Assembly: GCA_030640215.1 (NCBI GenBank)
Contig: DAOWJU010000034.1
Span: 1-19,070, forward strand
Source of the DNA: Desulfuromonadales bacterium
Lineage (GTDB): Bacteria; Desulfobacterota; Desulfuromonadia; Desulfuromonadales; BM103
DNA: 19,070 bases
Direction: 5' to 3'
The stretch's first letter is position 1; every line of letters begins with the position of its first letter. Positions 1 to 5,886 of this stretch are shown piece after piece. The position numbers were made by a program, and so were the translations under genes. The notes below the pieces were generated by a model, which did not search any database, was not told the origin of the DNA, and worked only from the letters and a program-made list of their open reading frames with translations.

Positions 1-102
1 GAGGTAACCACGGTTAACATTTCGCGCACCCGGCCATTGACCGATTACAAGATGTTTGAAGCCTTCAATCCGGTTTTCGTGTTGGCGGCGGTCAAGGTTT
101 AA
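1..102 (+). CDS. C-terminal end of an unidentified protein
   Basis: The first reading frame is open from base 1 to a TAA at 100-102, giving the last 33 residues of a protein that begins outside the window. The tail is mixed polar and hydrophobic and ends VFVLAAVKV. It contains no recognisable motif, so no function is proposed. It lies 108 nt upstream of the next gene on the same strand, and I see no clear terminator between them. It could be a secreted or envelope protein, but only the extreme C-terminus is visible. Confidence 0.55.
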   Translation, partial: EVTTVNISRTRPLTDYKMFEAFNPVFVLAAVKV

Positions 103-210
103 GACGGAAGTGTATGGTGAGATAAAGTATAGAAAGAGCAAAGACCTGGCTCTGATTCTTTGCCGTAGTATTTTGTTCTTGTGAGAGAAATGAATTTCAG
201 GAGGAAGATT

Positions 211-828
211 GTGAAAAAACAAGTTTTTCGGTCCATTATAGTTGCATTTGCAGCGATTACGCTTTTGTTGGGCGCTTGCGGTGATTCCGACGAAACCAAG
301 GGTCAAAAAATGCTCACTCAGGCTGAGACCCTGATGCAGCAAGACAACCAGTCGCAGGCAGAACAGATATTCAATGACCTGGTTGCAAAGTATCCCAAGA
401 CCCAATCAGGGCAAGCTGCCAGCAAACACTTGCAGCGGATTCAAAAAGAACGTGAACTGCAGGAGAGTAAGGGGGGGATTGTCAAAGTCCTCGAAAGTTA
501 TCAGAAGATCCTCGATGGTTACCACGCCCTCTATGCTGAATATCCTCGCTCAATAGAAGCTCTTGATCAGAGTGATTACTTCTTTGACTCGGCCTATCTA
601 AAAGAAGTGACCCCGGATGATTACAAAGTTTATCTCTGGCTGAATAGTGACGGCAGCAGTTATCGGGTTTGGTGTGTTGCTCAGAAACCAGGGCTTGGCC
701 TTGCTGTTGAGACCCAGAATCGCAAACCGGTTTCATTTGAACACGATGAAACTCTTGAAAAAATCAAGATGAGTTTTCAGGCTGTTGCCTGGGATGACAA
801 GCTGGTCGCTTTGCAGGACAAAAAATAG
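211..828 (+). CDS. Predicted lipoprotein with TPR-like helical region
   Basis: This gene encodes 205 residues. The GTG at 211 is chosen because a strong AGGAGG lies at 199-204, six bases upstream; an earlier in-frame GTG at 181 lacks such a site. The N-terminus is a lipoprotein signal: KKQ, a hydrophobic stretch, then the lipobox LLGAC with the lipidated Cys near residue 23. Residues 30-85 look like helical TPR pairs of the BamD/YbgF type (LTQAETLMQQDN, then AEQIFNDLVAKYPKTQSG). The rest has no domain I can name. The residue after the Cys is Gly, not Asp, so outer-membrane sorting is likely but not shown. The thioesterase gene follows within about 20 nt. A role in envelope assembly or secretion is inference only. 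Confidence 0.8.
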   Translation: MKKQVFRSIIVAFAAITLLLGACGDSDETKGQKMLTQAETLMQQDNQSQAEQIFNDLVAKYPKTQSGQAASKHLQRIQKERELQESKGGIVKVLESYQKILDGYHALYAEYPRSIEALDQSDYFFDSAYLKEVTPDDYKVYLWLNSDGSSYRVWCVAQKPGLGLAVETQNRKPVSFEHDETLEKIKMSFQAVAWDDKLVALQDKK

Positions 829-848
829 CCACGTCGATGGAAGAAGCC

Positions 849-1316
849 ATGGCCAAACCTCTCTGGTTCTCAAACTATCAACTCAAGGATATTCAGCCTT
901 TTTGTGAAAACAATATGGTGGCGCACCTCGGCATTGAGTTGACCGAATTGGGCAGTGACTCTCTGGTTGGTACTATGCCCGTTGATCAGCGCACGACTCA
1001 GCCAGCCGGATTGTTACACGGAGGTGCTTCGATCGCCCTGGCGGAATCTCTGGGCAGTATCGCTGCCAATCTCTGTGTTGACCCGGAGCGTTGGAGCTGC
1101 ATCGGCCAGGAAATCAATGCCAGCCATTTGCGTCCGGTGCGCAAGGGGCAGGTTACCGGAATCGCCAAACCCGTTTATGTCGGGCGCTCATCTCAGGTAT
1201 GGGAGATTAATGTTGTTGATGAGCGGCAGCGGAAGGTGTGTGTGGTCCGGTTGACGGTGGCAGTGGTTGCGGTCGGGCATGGGGGAGGGAGGCTTAAAGC
1301 TCTCGATGAGAAATAA
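849..1316 (+). CDS. menI: Hotdog-fold acyl-CoA thioesterase, MenI/YdiI-like
   Basis: The 155-residue product matches the PaaI/YdiI branch of hotdog thioesterases. The signature is at residues 48-65: TTQPAGLLHGGASIALAES, in which the Glu of LAES is the expected catalytic acid and the HGG loop binds the thioester. The later stretch INASHLRPVRKGQVTG also matches the family. In E. coli YdiI (MenI) hydrolyses 1,4-dihydroxy-2-naphthoyl-CoA in menaquinone synthesis, and its paralogue EntH proofreads enterobactin synthesis. The MenI role fits a menaquinone-respiring anaerobe, but substrate cannot be read from sequence. The ATG at 849 has GGAAG just upstream; an in-frame ATG at 837 has none. The C-terminus carries a Gly-rich extension after the last expected strand. 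A terminator follows at 1341. Confidence 0.8.
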   Translation: MAKPLWFSNYQLKDIQPFCENNMVAHLGIELTELGSDSLVGTMPVDQRTTQPAGLLHGGASIALAESLGSIAANLCVDPERWSCIGQEINASHLRPVRKGQVTGIAKPVYVGRSSQVWEINVVDERQRKVCVVRLTVAVVAVGHGGGRLKALDEK

Positions 1317-1340
1317 ATGGATGGTGCTTTTCGGTGTTTC

Positions 1341-1377
1341 AGGGCGACAGATTGCGGATCTGTTGTCCTTTCTGTTT
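1341..1377 (+). terminator. Rho-independent terminator after the thioesterase gene
   Basis: AGGGCGACAGAT (1341-1352) pairs with ATCTGTTGTCCT (1358-1369) around the loop TGCGG. The 12-bp RNA stem has two G-U wobbles and is followed by the T-rich TTCTGTTT. It lies 24 nt after the thioesterase stop. Its sequence is closely related to the nikR terminator at 1914-1954 on the other strand. Confidence 0.75.
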
Positions 1378-1685
1378 GATGAGCCTGGAATTATAAAGGC
1401 AAAACCGGCGGGTCTCGTCCCGCCATACGACATACTTTTGCCCGGCAGCAAAAGTAGGCAAAAGTGCCATCACCTAGCGGTGGGCATATTGTTTACCGGA
1501 GACTGAATTGTATGGATGATTTGGTGGACAAGCTTTTTTTCGGTGGTTTCTAGAAATCCGGGTCCTCTTGAGAGGCCCCTGGCATTTGTGGCTTAAATCT
1601 TAGATGACAGTTATCAACGCTCAGCTTTTGACTCAAAAACGAAGAAAAGCAAAATTCCTGAGAAGTTACTCTCCCACTCCACTGG

Positions 1686-1787
1686 TTATAAACGCGGGGG
1701 CCCAGAAGGAAGGGCTCCCTTGGTCTCTTTGCCAAACAGCACTGCCTTGACAGCCACCACAATCGCCAGCAAAAGCACTGCAATCAT
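1686..1787 (-). CDS. Doubtful 33-aa hydrophobic small ORF
   Basis: An ATG at 1787 on the minus strand opens a 33-codon frame ending in TAA at 1686-1688. It encodes one clear transmembrane stretch (IAVLLLAIVVAVKAVLF) and a polar tail ending in GPPRL. No Shine-Dalgarno sequence precedes the ATG. The frame stays open upstream into the hairpin repeat. It could be a small membrane protein, a decayed gene remnant, or chance coding in a repeat. I list it because its hydrophobic segment is cleaner than expected by chance, but confidence is low. Confidence 0.2.
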   Translation of the reverse strand: MIAVLLLAIVVAVKAVLFGKETKGALPSGPPRL

Positions 1788-1913
1788 GCCAATATATGTG
1801 CCCAGCGCAGCGAAGGCCCTTTTCTGCTTACTCTTATGGGCCAGCAAAAGAGTAAGGCGTCCGCGGGACGCGACCCGCGATCTTGCTTAAGGTTTTAAGT
1901 TTTTGTATCAGTA

Positions 1914-1954
1914 AGAAAAAAACAAAGGGCAACAGATCCGAAATCTGCTGCCCT
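1914..1954 (-). terminator. Rho-independent terminator after nikR
   Basis: On the minus strand AGGGCAGCAGAT pairs with ATCTGTTGCCCT around TTCGG (plus-strand arms 1943-1954 and 1926-1937) as a 12-bp stem with one G-U wobble. It is followed by a long T-run (plus-strand A-run at 1914-1925). It lies 33 nt beyond the nikR stop. There is no T-run in the plus direction, so it serves the minus strand. Confidence 0.85.
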
Positions 1955-1987
1955 GAATGTCATGTCTGATCATTAATCAACAAAGCC

Positions 1988-2410
1988 TCAATCCATCTCT
2001 GCCCCTGCTGTCGTCAAAACCAACTTACCGTGTTTGACCCCTTTTGTTCCAATCAACTCGTCGGCCAGTTTCTTGATCTGAATGGCAGTGCCGCGCACCA
2101 CCACGACTTCCAGGCAGTGGTGGGTGTCAAGATGAACATGCAGTGCGGAAACGATAGCATCGTGATGGGAATGCTGATGTTCGGTGAGCTTGTCGGAGAG
2201 ATCACGGGTGTGGTGATCGTAGACCAGCGTGACGGTGCCGACGGTTGGTGTGGTGTCAGCGCGGTCCACCTGATCTTCTACCAGCGCGTTGCGAATCATG
2301 TCGCGGATCGCTTCGGAACGATTGACGTAGCCTTTAGCAGTAATCAGTTGGTCGAAGCTGTCCAATAGACGTGGGTCGATGGAGATGCCAAAGCGGGCAA
2401 GTTCAGTCAT
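1988..2410 (-). CDS. nikR: Nickel-responsive transcriptional regulator NikR
   Basis: The 140-residue product has both NikR domains. The N-terminal ribbon-helix-helix domain starts [19 protein letters not shown] and continues to about residue 55. The C-terminal ACT-like metal-binding domain contains [20 protein letters not shown], with the His, HxH and Cys spacing of the square-planar nickel site of E. coli NikR (His76, His87, His89, Cys95). In that family nickel binding drives operator binding and repression of nickel uptake. The ATG at 2410 is preferred because GAGG precedes it at a good distance; a GTG at 2422 would place that ribosome site inside the gene. The gene stands alone, divergent from the anaerobic reductase genes. 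No nickel transporter is in the window. A palindrome overlaps its probable promoter. Confidence 0.95.
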   Translation of the reverse strand: MTELARFGISIDPRLLDSFDQLITAKGYVNRSEAIRDMIRNALVEDQVDRADTTPTVGTVTLVYDHHTRDLSDKLTEHQHSHHDAIVSALHVHLDTHHCLEVVVVRGTAIQIKKLADELIGTKGVKHGKLVLTTAGAEMD

Positions 2411-2428
2411 GGTTTTCCTCACAGGTGG

Positions 2429-2449
2429 GTAAATATTGCGAATCTTTAC
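2429..2449. promoter_or_regulatory. Palindromic candidate operator for nikR
   Basis: GTAAATATTGCGAATCTTTAC is a near-perfect inverted repeat: GTAAA.ATT, a three-base centre, then AAT.TTTAC, with one mismatched pair. It lies 19-39 bases upstream of the nikR ATG and overlaps the predicted -10 region and start site. It could be an autoregulatory NikR site or the target of another metal regulator. It does not match the E. coli NikR operator sequence. Confidence 0.45.
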
Positions 2450-2471
2450 ATGGGAGTTTTGTAAGGGTCAA
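2443..2471 (-). promoter_or_regulatory. Candidate sigma-70 promoter for nikR
   Basis: Reading the minus strand, TTGACC (plus 2466-2471) is separated by 17 bases from TAAAGA (plus 2443-2448). The -35 match is good and the -10 match is weak. The predicted start lies within the adjoining palindrome, about 25 nt before the nikR ATG. Confidence 0.4.
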
Positions 2472-2505
2472 GAATCTTGCCTGCTTAGCGAAGGTTGTAA
2501 TGTTC

Positions 2506-2537
2506 TCATCCACAGGCTGTCCACTTGGTTATGCACA
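2506..2537 (+). promoter_or_regulatory. Candidate DnaA-binding sites upstream of nrdD
   Basis: TTATGCACA at 2529-2537 is an exact match to the DnaA-box consensus TTATNCACA and overlaps the first NrdR box. TCATCCACA at 2506-2514 differs from TTATCCACA at one base. DnaA is known to act on the nrdAB promoter of E. coli; a role here is inference. Confidence 0.35.
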
Positions 2538-2580
2538 ATATGTAGTGTAAAAAGTGGAACTTTTTGTCTATATGTTGTGT
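2533..2580 (+). promoter_or_regulatory. Tandem NrdR boxes upstream of nrdD
   Basis: Two 16-bp boxes, GCACAATATGTAGTGT (2533-2548) and TGTCTATATGTTGTGT (2565-2580), fit the NrdR consensus ACACWATATWTWGTGT closely, apart from a G at the tenth position of both and changes at the outer positions. Their starts are 32 bp apart, about three helical turns, the usual geometry for NrdR. NrdR is the ATP/dATP-sensing repressor of bacterial ribonucleotide reductase genes. The boxes end 69 bp before the nrdD start codon. No nrdR gene is in the window. Confidence 0.85.
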
Positions 2581-2649
2581 TTTTCCCTTTGTTGTTTCAG
2601 GGCCATATGATAACTTCCAAAAAGTGTTTGTTTTCTGGGGGAGGTGGTC

Positions 2650-4638
2650 ATGTTGGAATTTATTCGTAAGCGGGATGGGCGGCTTGTAGCGTTTGAAGAG
2701 CAAAATATTGTCTCTGCCATTCAGAAAACGGTTAAGGCTGTTGGTGGCACAGATATGGAACAGGTTGCCGGAATCGGTCGTCAGGTCGTCGGTATCCTGG
2801 AGGTTATCTACAAGGACGGGCGTATTCCGACCGTTGAGAACGTGCAGGATCTGGTTGAAAAGATCCTCATCGAAAACGGTCACGCCAAGACTGCCAAGGC
2901 CTACATCCTCTATCGCCAGCAGCATGCATCGCTGCGTGACACCAAGGCGATCATCAAGGAATCGATCGAGTCGATGGATTCCTACCTTACCCAGGAGGAT
3001 TGGCGGGTCAACGAGAACGCCAATATGGGTTACTCCCTGCAGGGCCTCAATAATCACATTGCGTCTAACGTCACCAGCAACTATTGGCTGAACAAGATTT
3101 ACCCACACTCTGTCGCCGATGCTCATCGTCAAGGCGATTTCCATATCCACGACCTCGGCATGCTTTCGGTCTACTGTTGCGGTTGGGACCTCAAGGACTT
3201 GCTTCTCAAGGGCTTCAGTGGTGCCTACGGCAAGGTTCAGAGCGCACCGCCCAAACATTTTCGTACGGCTCTCGGTCAAGTCGTCAACTTCTTCTATACC
3301 TTGCAGGGAGAAGCTGCCGGTGCCCAGGCGTTCTCTAACTTTGACACTCTGCTCGCGCCCTTCATTCGCTACGACGGACTCTCTTATCACGAAGTTCGCC
3401 AGGCGATGCAAGAATTTATCTTCAATATGAATGTGCCGACCCGGGTCGGTTTTCAAACACCCTTTACCAACATCACCCTTGATCTCTTGCCGCCGCGTGA
3501 CGTTGGTGAAGAGGCGATCATCATCGGTGGTAAGCTGATGGACGCTACTTACGGTGATTTCCAGGAAGAGATGGATCTCTTCAACCGGGCGTTTTGTGAA
3601 GTGATGATGGCAGGTGATGCCTCCGGTCGTATTTTCTCTTTCCCGATTCCGACGGTTAATATCACCAAGGAGCTCGACTGGGATAGCCCGCGCTTCCAAC
3701 CGATCTGGGAGATGACTGCCAAGTACGGTATTCCCTATTTCAGCAATTTCATCAATTCCGATATGGATCCGGAAGATGCCCGTTCCATGTGCTGTCGACT
3801 CCGTCTCGACAACCGTGAACTGCGTCGACGTGGTGGCGGCCTGTTCGGTTCTAACCCGCTGACCGGCTCAATCGGAGTGGTGACTCTTAACCTGCCCAGA
3901 GCGGCGTACCAGGCTGAAAATATTGACGGCTTCTTCGCCAGAATTTCCGAGCTGATGCGTATGGCCTGCGAATCTTTCGAAATCAAGCGCAAGCAGTTGG
4001 AGCGTCTGACCGATGAAGGCCTTTATCCGTATAGTCGTTTTTACCTGCAGGGGATTCGTGAGCGCAGTGGTCGTTACTGGGACAACCATTTTTCCACCAT
4101 CGGCCTGCTCGGCATGAATGAGGCCATGCTCAATCTGACCGGTCATGGGATCGACACTGTGGAGGGCAAAAGCGTGGCCGTGCGGACTCTGCAGTTCATG
4201 CGCAGTCAACTTGAGGCTTTCCAGGAAGAAACCGGCCATCTCTACAACCTCGAAGCCACTCCTGCAGAGGGGACCAGTTTTCGTCTGGCCCGCGCTGACC
4301 GGGAACGCTTCTCTGATATTGTCACCGCAGGAGATTCCGAGCCCTACTACACCAATTCAACCCAGCTGCCGGTTGGTACCACGGACGATATTTTCGAAGC
4401 CCTCACCCATCAGGATTCTTTGCAGACCCTCTACACCGGTGGCACTGTTTTCCACGGTTTCCTCGGTGAACGGCTGGATGATTGGCAGAGCGCCCGTCTG
4501 ATGGTGCGCCGGATTGCCGAGAATTTCCACCTGCCGTATTTTACCATCAGTCCGACCTTTACCATCTGCCCGGAGCACGGCTACATCTCAGGTGAACACT
4601 TTGCCTGCCCACATGTGCACGAAGGCCAAGCGGCTTGA
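2650..4638 (+). CDS. nrdD: Anaerobic ribonucleotide reductase catalytic chain, lacking the glycyl-radical segment
   Basis: This 662-residue protein reduces ribonucleoside triphosphates to dNTPs without oxygen. Residues 1-95 form an ATP-cone (FIRKRDGRLVAFEEQNIVSA). The catalytic barrel follows, with YCCGWDLKDLL (Cys176, Cys177), the active-site region ARSMCCRLRLD (Cys381, Cys382) and GGGLFGSNPLTGSIGVVTLN. The ATG at 2650 follows GGGGGAGG at 2637-2644. The chain ends abruptly after CPEHGY...HFACPH (Cys640, Cys653), where intact relatives continue through a zinc ribbon to the motif RVxGYxRPVQ that carries the glycyl radical. That motif is absent here and is encoded by the small gene at 4854. The stop is UGA, but reading through it meets TAG at 4825, and the small gene is in another frame, so a fusion by readthrough is excluded. 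NrdR boxes lie upstream. Confidence 0.93.
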   Translation: MLEFIRKRDGRLVAFEEQNIVSAIQKTVKAVGGTDMEQVAGIGRQVVGILEVIYKDGRIPTVENVQDLVEKILIENGHAKTAKAYILYRQQHASLRDTKAIIKESIESMDSYLTQEDWRVNENANMGYSLQGLNNHIASNVTSNYWLNKIYPHSVADAHRQGDFHIHDLGMLSVYCCGWDLKDLLLKGFSGAYGKVQSAPPKHFRTALGQVVNFFYTLQGEAAGAQAFSNFDTLLAPFIRYDGLSYHEVRQAMQEFIFNMNVPTRVGFQTPFTNITLDLLPPRDVGEEAIIIGGKLMDATYGDFQEEMDLFNRAFCEVMMAGDASGRIFSFPIPTVNITKELDWDSPRFQPIWEMTAKYGIPYFSNFINSDMDPEDARSMCCRLRLDNRELRRRGGGLFGSNPLTGSIGVVTLNLPRAAYQAENIDGFFARISELMRMACESFEIKRKQLERLTDEGLYPYSRFYLQGIRERSGRYWDNHFSTIGLLGMNEAMLNLTGHGIDTVEGKSVAVRTLQFMRSQLEAFQEETGHLYNLEATPAEGTSFRLARADRERFSDIVTAGDSEPYYTNSTQLPVGTTDDIFEALTHQDSLQTLYTGGTVFHGFLGERLDDWQSARLMVRRIAENFHLPYFTISPTFTICPEHGYISGEHFACPHVHEGQAA

Positions 4639-4689
4639 TGGGGTGCCACTGGAACCAACGACGGACTGGCCATTAGAATCAAAGGCTTG

Positions 4690-4792
4690 TTAACAGGGAT
4701 GGACAGGATAGTCAGGATGGTAAAGCAGGCAAACCAAAGTTTTTCGCTTTTGAGACTTTATCCTGTTCATCCTGCATATCCCTGTAAATTAA
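4690..4792. repeat. Long imperfect inverted repeat between the two nrdD parts
   Basis: The left arm 4690-4724 contains ACAGGGATGGACAGGATAG. The right arm 4757-4792, reverse-complemented, contains ACAGGGATATGCAGGATGA and continues in the same order. The arms flank about 32 nt. Repeated CAGGAT and ACAGGGAT units are typical of extragenic palindromes. A related GGATAA/ACACGGAT palindrome occurs at 15421-15520. In RNA this would be a large hairpin. Confidence 0.7.
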
Positions 4793-4805
4793 GGGTCGTG
4801 GGTGT

Positions 4806-4822
4806 CCTGATTGTCAATCAGG
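4806..4822. promoter_or_regulatory. Perfect 17-bp palindrome before the radical-subunit gene
   Basis: CCTGATTG (4806-4813) and CAATCAGG (4815-4822) form a perfect palindrome around a single T, ending 31 nt before the small gene's ATG. It could be a protein operator or a short RNA hairpin. No named regulator is assigned. Confidence 0.4.
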
Positions 4823-4841
4823 CGTAGAAAGTAAAAAATCA

Positions 4842-4847
4842 AAGGAG
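4842..4847 (+). promoter_or_regulatory. Ribosome binding site of the radical-subunit gene
   Basis: AAGGAG lies six bases upstream of the ATG at 4854. It is stronger than the site of the following nrdG and is the main evidence that the 46-codon frame is translated independently rather than being a gene remnant. Confidence 0.85.
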
Positions 4848-4853
4848 TGCAAC

Positions 4854-4994
4854 ATGTCAACCAAATGCAGTGCCAAAACCGAAGTCTACTCCCGTGTTTG
4901 TGGCTTCTTCCGCCCTGTCCAACAGTGGAATAAAGGCAAGAAGGAAGAGTTCAAGGATCGCCAGGAATATGTTGTGGAAGAGGGTCGCGGCTAG
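4854..4994 (+). CDS. Stand-alone glycyl-radical subunit of anaerobic ribonucleotide reductase
   Basis: This 46-residue protein is the missing C-terminal piece of class III ribonucleotide reductase. It reads KCSAKTEVYSRVCGFFRPVQ, then QWNKGKKEEFKDRQEY, the classic NrdD C-terminus. Gly17 in RVCGFF is the expected radical site, generated by the NrdG activase encoded next. Cys5 corresponds to the last ligand of the zinc ribbon (normally CPxCG), whose other ligands end the large chain; the metal site would therefore be completed between two polypeptides. It has its own ribosome site and lies 215 nt after the large gene and 70 nt before nrdG. The closest logical parallel is YfiD/GrcA, a separate glycyl-radical domain that repairs pyruvate formate-lyase. 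Whether the split is shared by relatives is not known to me. Confidence 0.9.
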   Translation: MSTKCSAKTEVYSRVCGFFRPVQQWNKGKKEEFKDRQEYVVEEGRG

Positions 4995-5019
4995 TTTCCA
5001 AATCAGAAACGGACACTGC

Positions 5020-5043
5020 ACCCATCAGAGTTTCCGGATGGGT
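5020..5043 (+). other. Hairpin between radical-subunit gene and nrdG
   Basis: ACCCATC (5020-5026) pairs perfectly with GATGGGT (5037-5043) across a ten-base loop. No T-run follows, so it is not a typical terminator. It may affect stability or processing of the nrd mRNA. Confidence 0.35.
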
Positions 5044-5064
5044 ACTAAAATAGAGTAACAGCAT

Positions 5065-5763
5065 ATGGGTATCAAAGGTTTTCAAGGGACGAGTTTGCTC
5101 GATTTCCCCGGGCGGATTGCTTCTCTGGTGTTCTGGGGCGGGTGCAATTTGACCTGCCCTTTTTGTCATAATCCCCCTCTGGTTCTGGAACCGGAAAGCT
5201 ATCCCGATCTCGACCCTGTCGATCTGCTGGCCGATCTGGCCGACCGTAAATCTTTTATTGACGGGGTGGTTGTCTCGGGTGGAGAGCCGACCCTGCACAG
5301 CGAATTGCTGCCTTTTCTCCAAGAAGTCAAAGCTCTGGACTTGCTGGTAAAGCTGGATACCAATGGTCTTGCTCCACAGCTGATTGCCGAACTGATTGAC
5401 AAGCAACTGATCGACTACTTGGCCATTGATCTGAAGACCAGTCCGCAGCGTTACCCGGAGCTGCACTCTGGCGCAGTCTCTCCTGATAAACTTGTCGAGA
5501 CCTTGCGCCTCTGCGCCGATGCACCTGTGGAAGTGGAGTACCGTACAACCTGTGTTCCAGGCTGGATTGACGAGGACGTGATCATTGAATTGGGAGAATT
5601 GATCGATGGTGCCCAACTCTGGGCATTACAGCAATACCATCCTGAACATGCTCTTTGCGAAAAAGCCCAGGGATTGAAACCCTACTCATCCGAGCAGGTC
5701 CAGTCTTTTGCCGGGATTGCCGCTAACTATGTGCAAAGAGCCATCATGCGTGGATGCAGTTGA
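5065..5763 (+). CDS. nrdG: Anaerobic ribonucleotide reductase activase (radical SAM)
   Basis: The 232-residue protein is a radical-SAM activase of the NrdG type. GCNLTCPFCHNP places the cluster cysteines at 27, 31 and 34 in the CxxxCxxC pattern. VVSGGEPTLH is the GGE motif that contacts S-adenosylmethionine, and LDTNG and LAIDLKTSP match later family motifs. It uses a 4Fe-4S cluster and S-adenosylmethionine to abstract hydrogen from the glycine of its partner. Here that glycine should lie on the 46-residue protein encoded 70 nt upstream, so activation may occur on a free peptide or on the assembled complex. It is longer than E. coli NrdG (154 residues) and resembles the longer subfamily. Only a weak GAG precedes the ATG, so coupling to the upstream gene is possible. 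Strong terminators follow. Confidence 0.92.
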   Translation: MGIKGFQGTSLLDFPGRIASLVFWGGCNLTCPFCHNPPLVLEPESYPDLDPVDLLADLADRKSFIDGVVVSGGEPTLHSELLPFLQEVKALDLLVKLDTNGLAPQLIAELIDKQLIDYLAIDLKTSPQRYPELHSGAVSPDKLVETLRLCADAPVEVEYRTTCVPGWIDEDVIIELGELIDGAQLWALQQYHPEHALCEKAQGLKPYSSEQVQSFAGIAANYVQRAIMRGCS

Positions 5764-5768
5764 ATATT

Positions 5769-5813
5769 AGGGATTGTAGGGACATGTACTTGTTACGTGT
5801 CCCTACAATCCCT
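5769..5813. repeat. Perfect 16-bp inverted repeat after nrdG
   Basis: AGGGATTGTAGGGACA (5769-5784) pairs without mismatch with TGTCCCTACAATCCCT (5798-5813) over a 13-base loop, followed by ATTTTAT. It can act as a terminator for nrdG. The sequence also resembles dispersed GTAGGGACA palindromes of environmental proteobacteria, so it may be a repeat element. Confidence 0.75.
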
Positions 5814-5833
5814 ATTTTATGCCCCCAAAATAA

Positions 5834-5859
5834 AAAACCCGGCTAATCAGCCGGGTTTT
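5834..5859. terminator. Bidirectional Rho-independent terminator
   Basis: CCCGGCT (5838-5844) pairs with AGCCGGG (5849-5855) over AATC. It is flanked by AAAA on one side and TTTT on the other, so it works for both strands. It separates nrdG from the convergent small gene at 5887-6015. Confidence 0.9.
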
Positions 5860-5886
5860 ACTGTTTCATAATATGGAGCCAACGGC

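Larger units (their letters stand above)
1341..1954. repeat. Composite inverted-repeat region with no convincing gene
   Basis: Two diverged arms, about 1341-1475 and 1815-1954, carry the same modules in the same order when one is reverse-complemented. The modules are a 12-bp terminator hairpin, about 35-60 nt of spacer, a GC hairpin and an A/T-flanked hairpin. The GC hairpins are GGCGGG/CCCGCC at 1407-1424 and CGCGGG/CCCGCG at 1862-1879. The last hairpins are TACTTTTGC/GCAAAAGTA at 1433-1456 and CTTACTCTT/AAGAGTAAG at 1827-1856. The core between the arms, about 330 nt, holds only a doubtful 33-codon reading frame on the minus strand. This resembles the extragenic palindromic repeats that spurious gene calls often cover in proteobacteria. 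Confidence 0.65.

Noticed and set aside
1267..1506. 79-codon plus-strand frame after the thioesterase start region
   Set aside because: It overlaps the thioesterase end, crosses its terminator and runs through the hairpin repeat. The sequence is typical of spurious repeat-derived calls.
2506..3699. 397-codon open frame on the minus strand
   Set aside because: It lies antisense to the confident nrdD gene and covers its NrdR boxes. The translation has no family features.
4636..4827. UGA at the end of nrdD read as selenocysteine or read through to join the radical segment
   Set aside because: The frame meets TAG at 4825-4827, and the radical-subunit gene is in a different frame with its own ribosome site.
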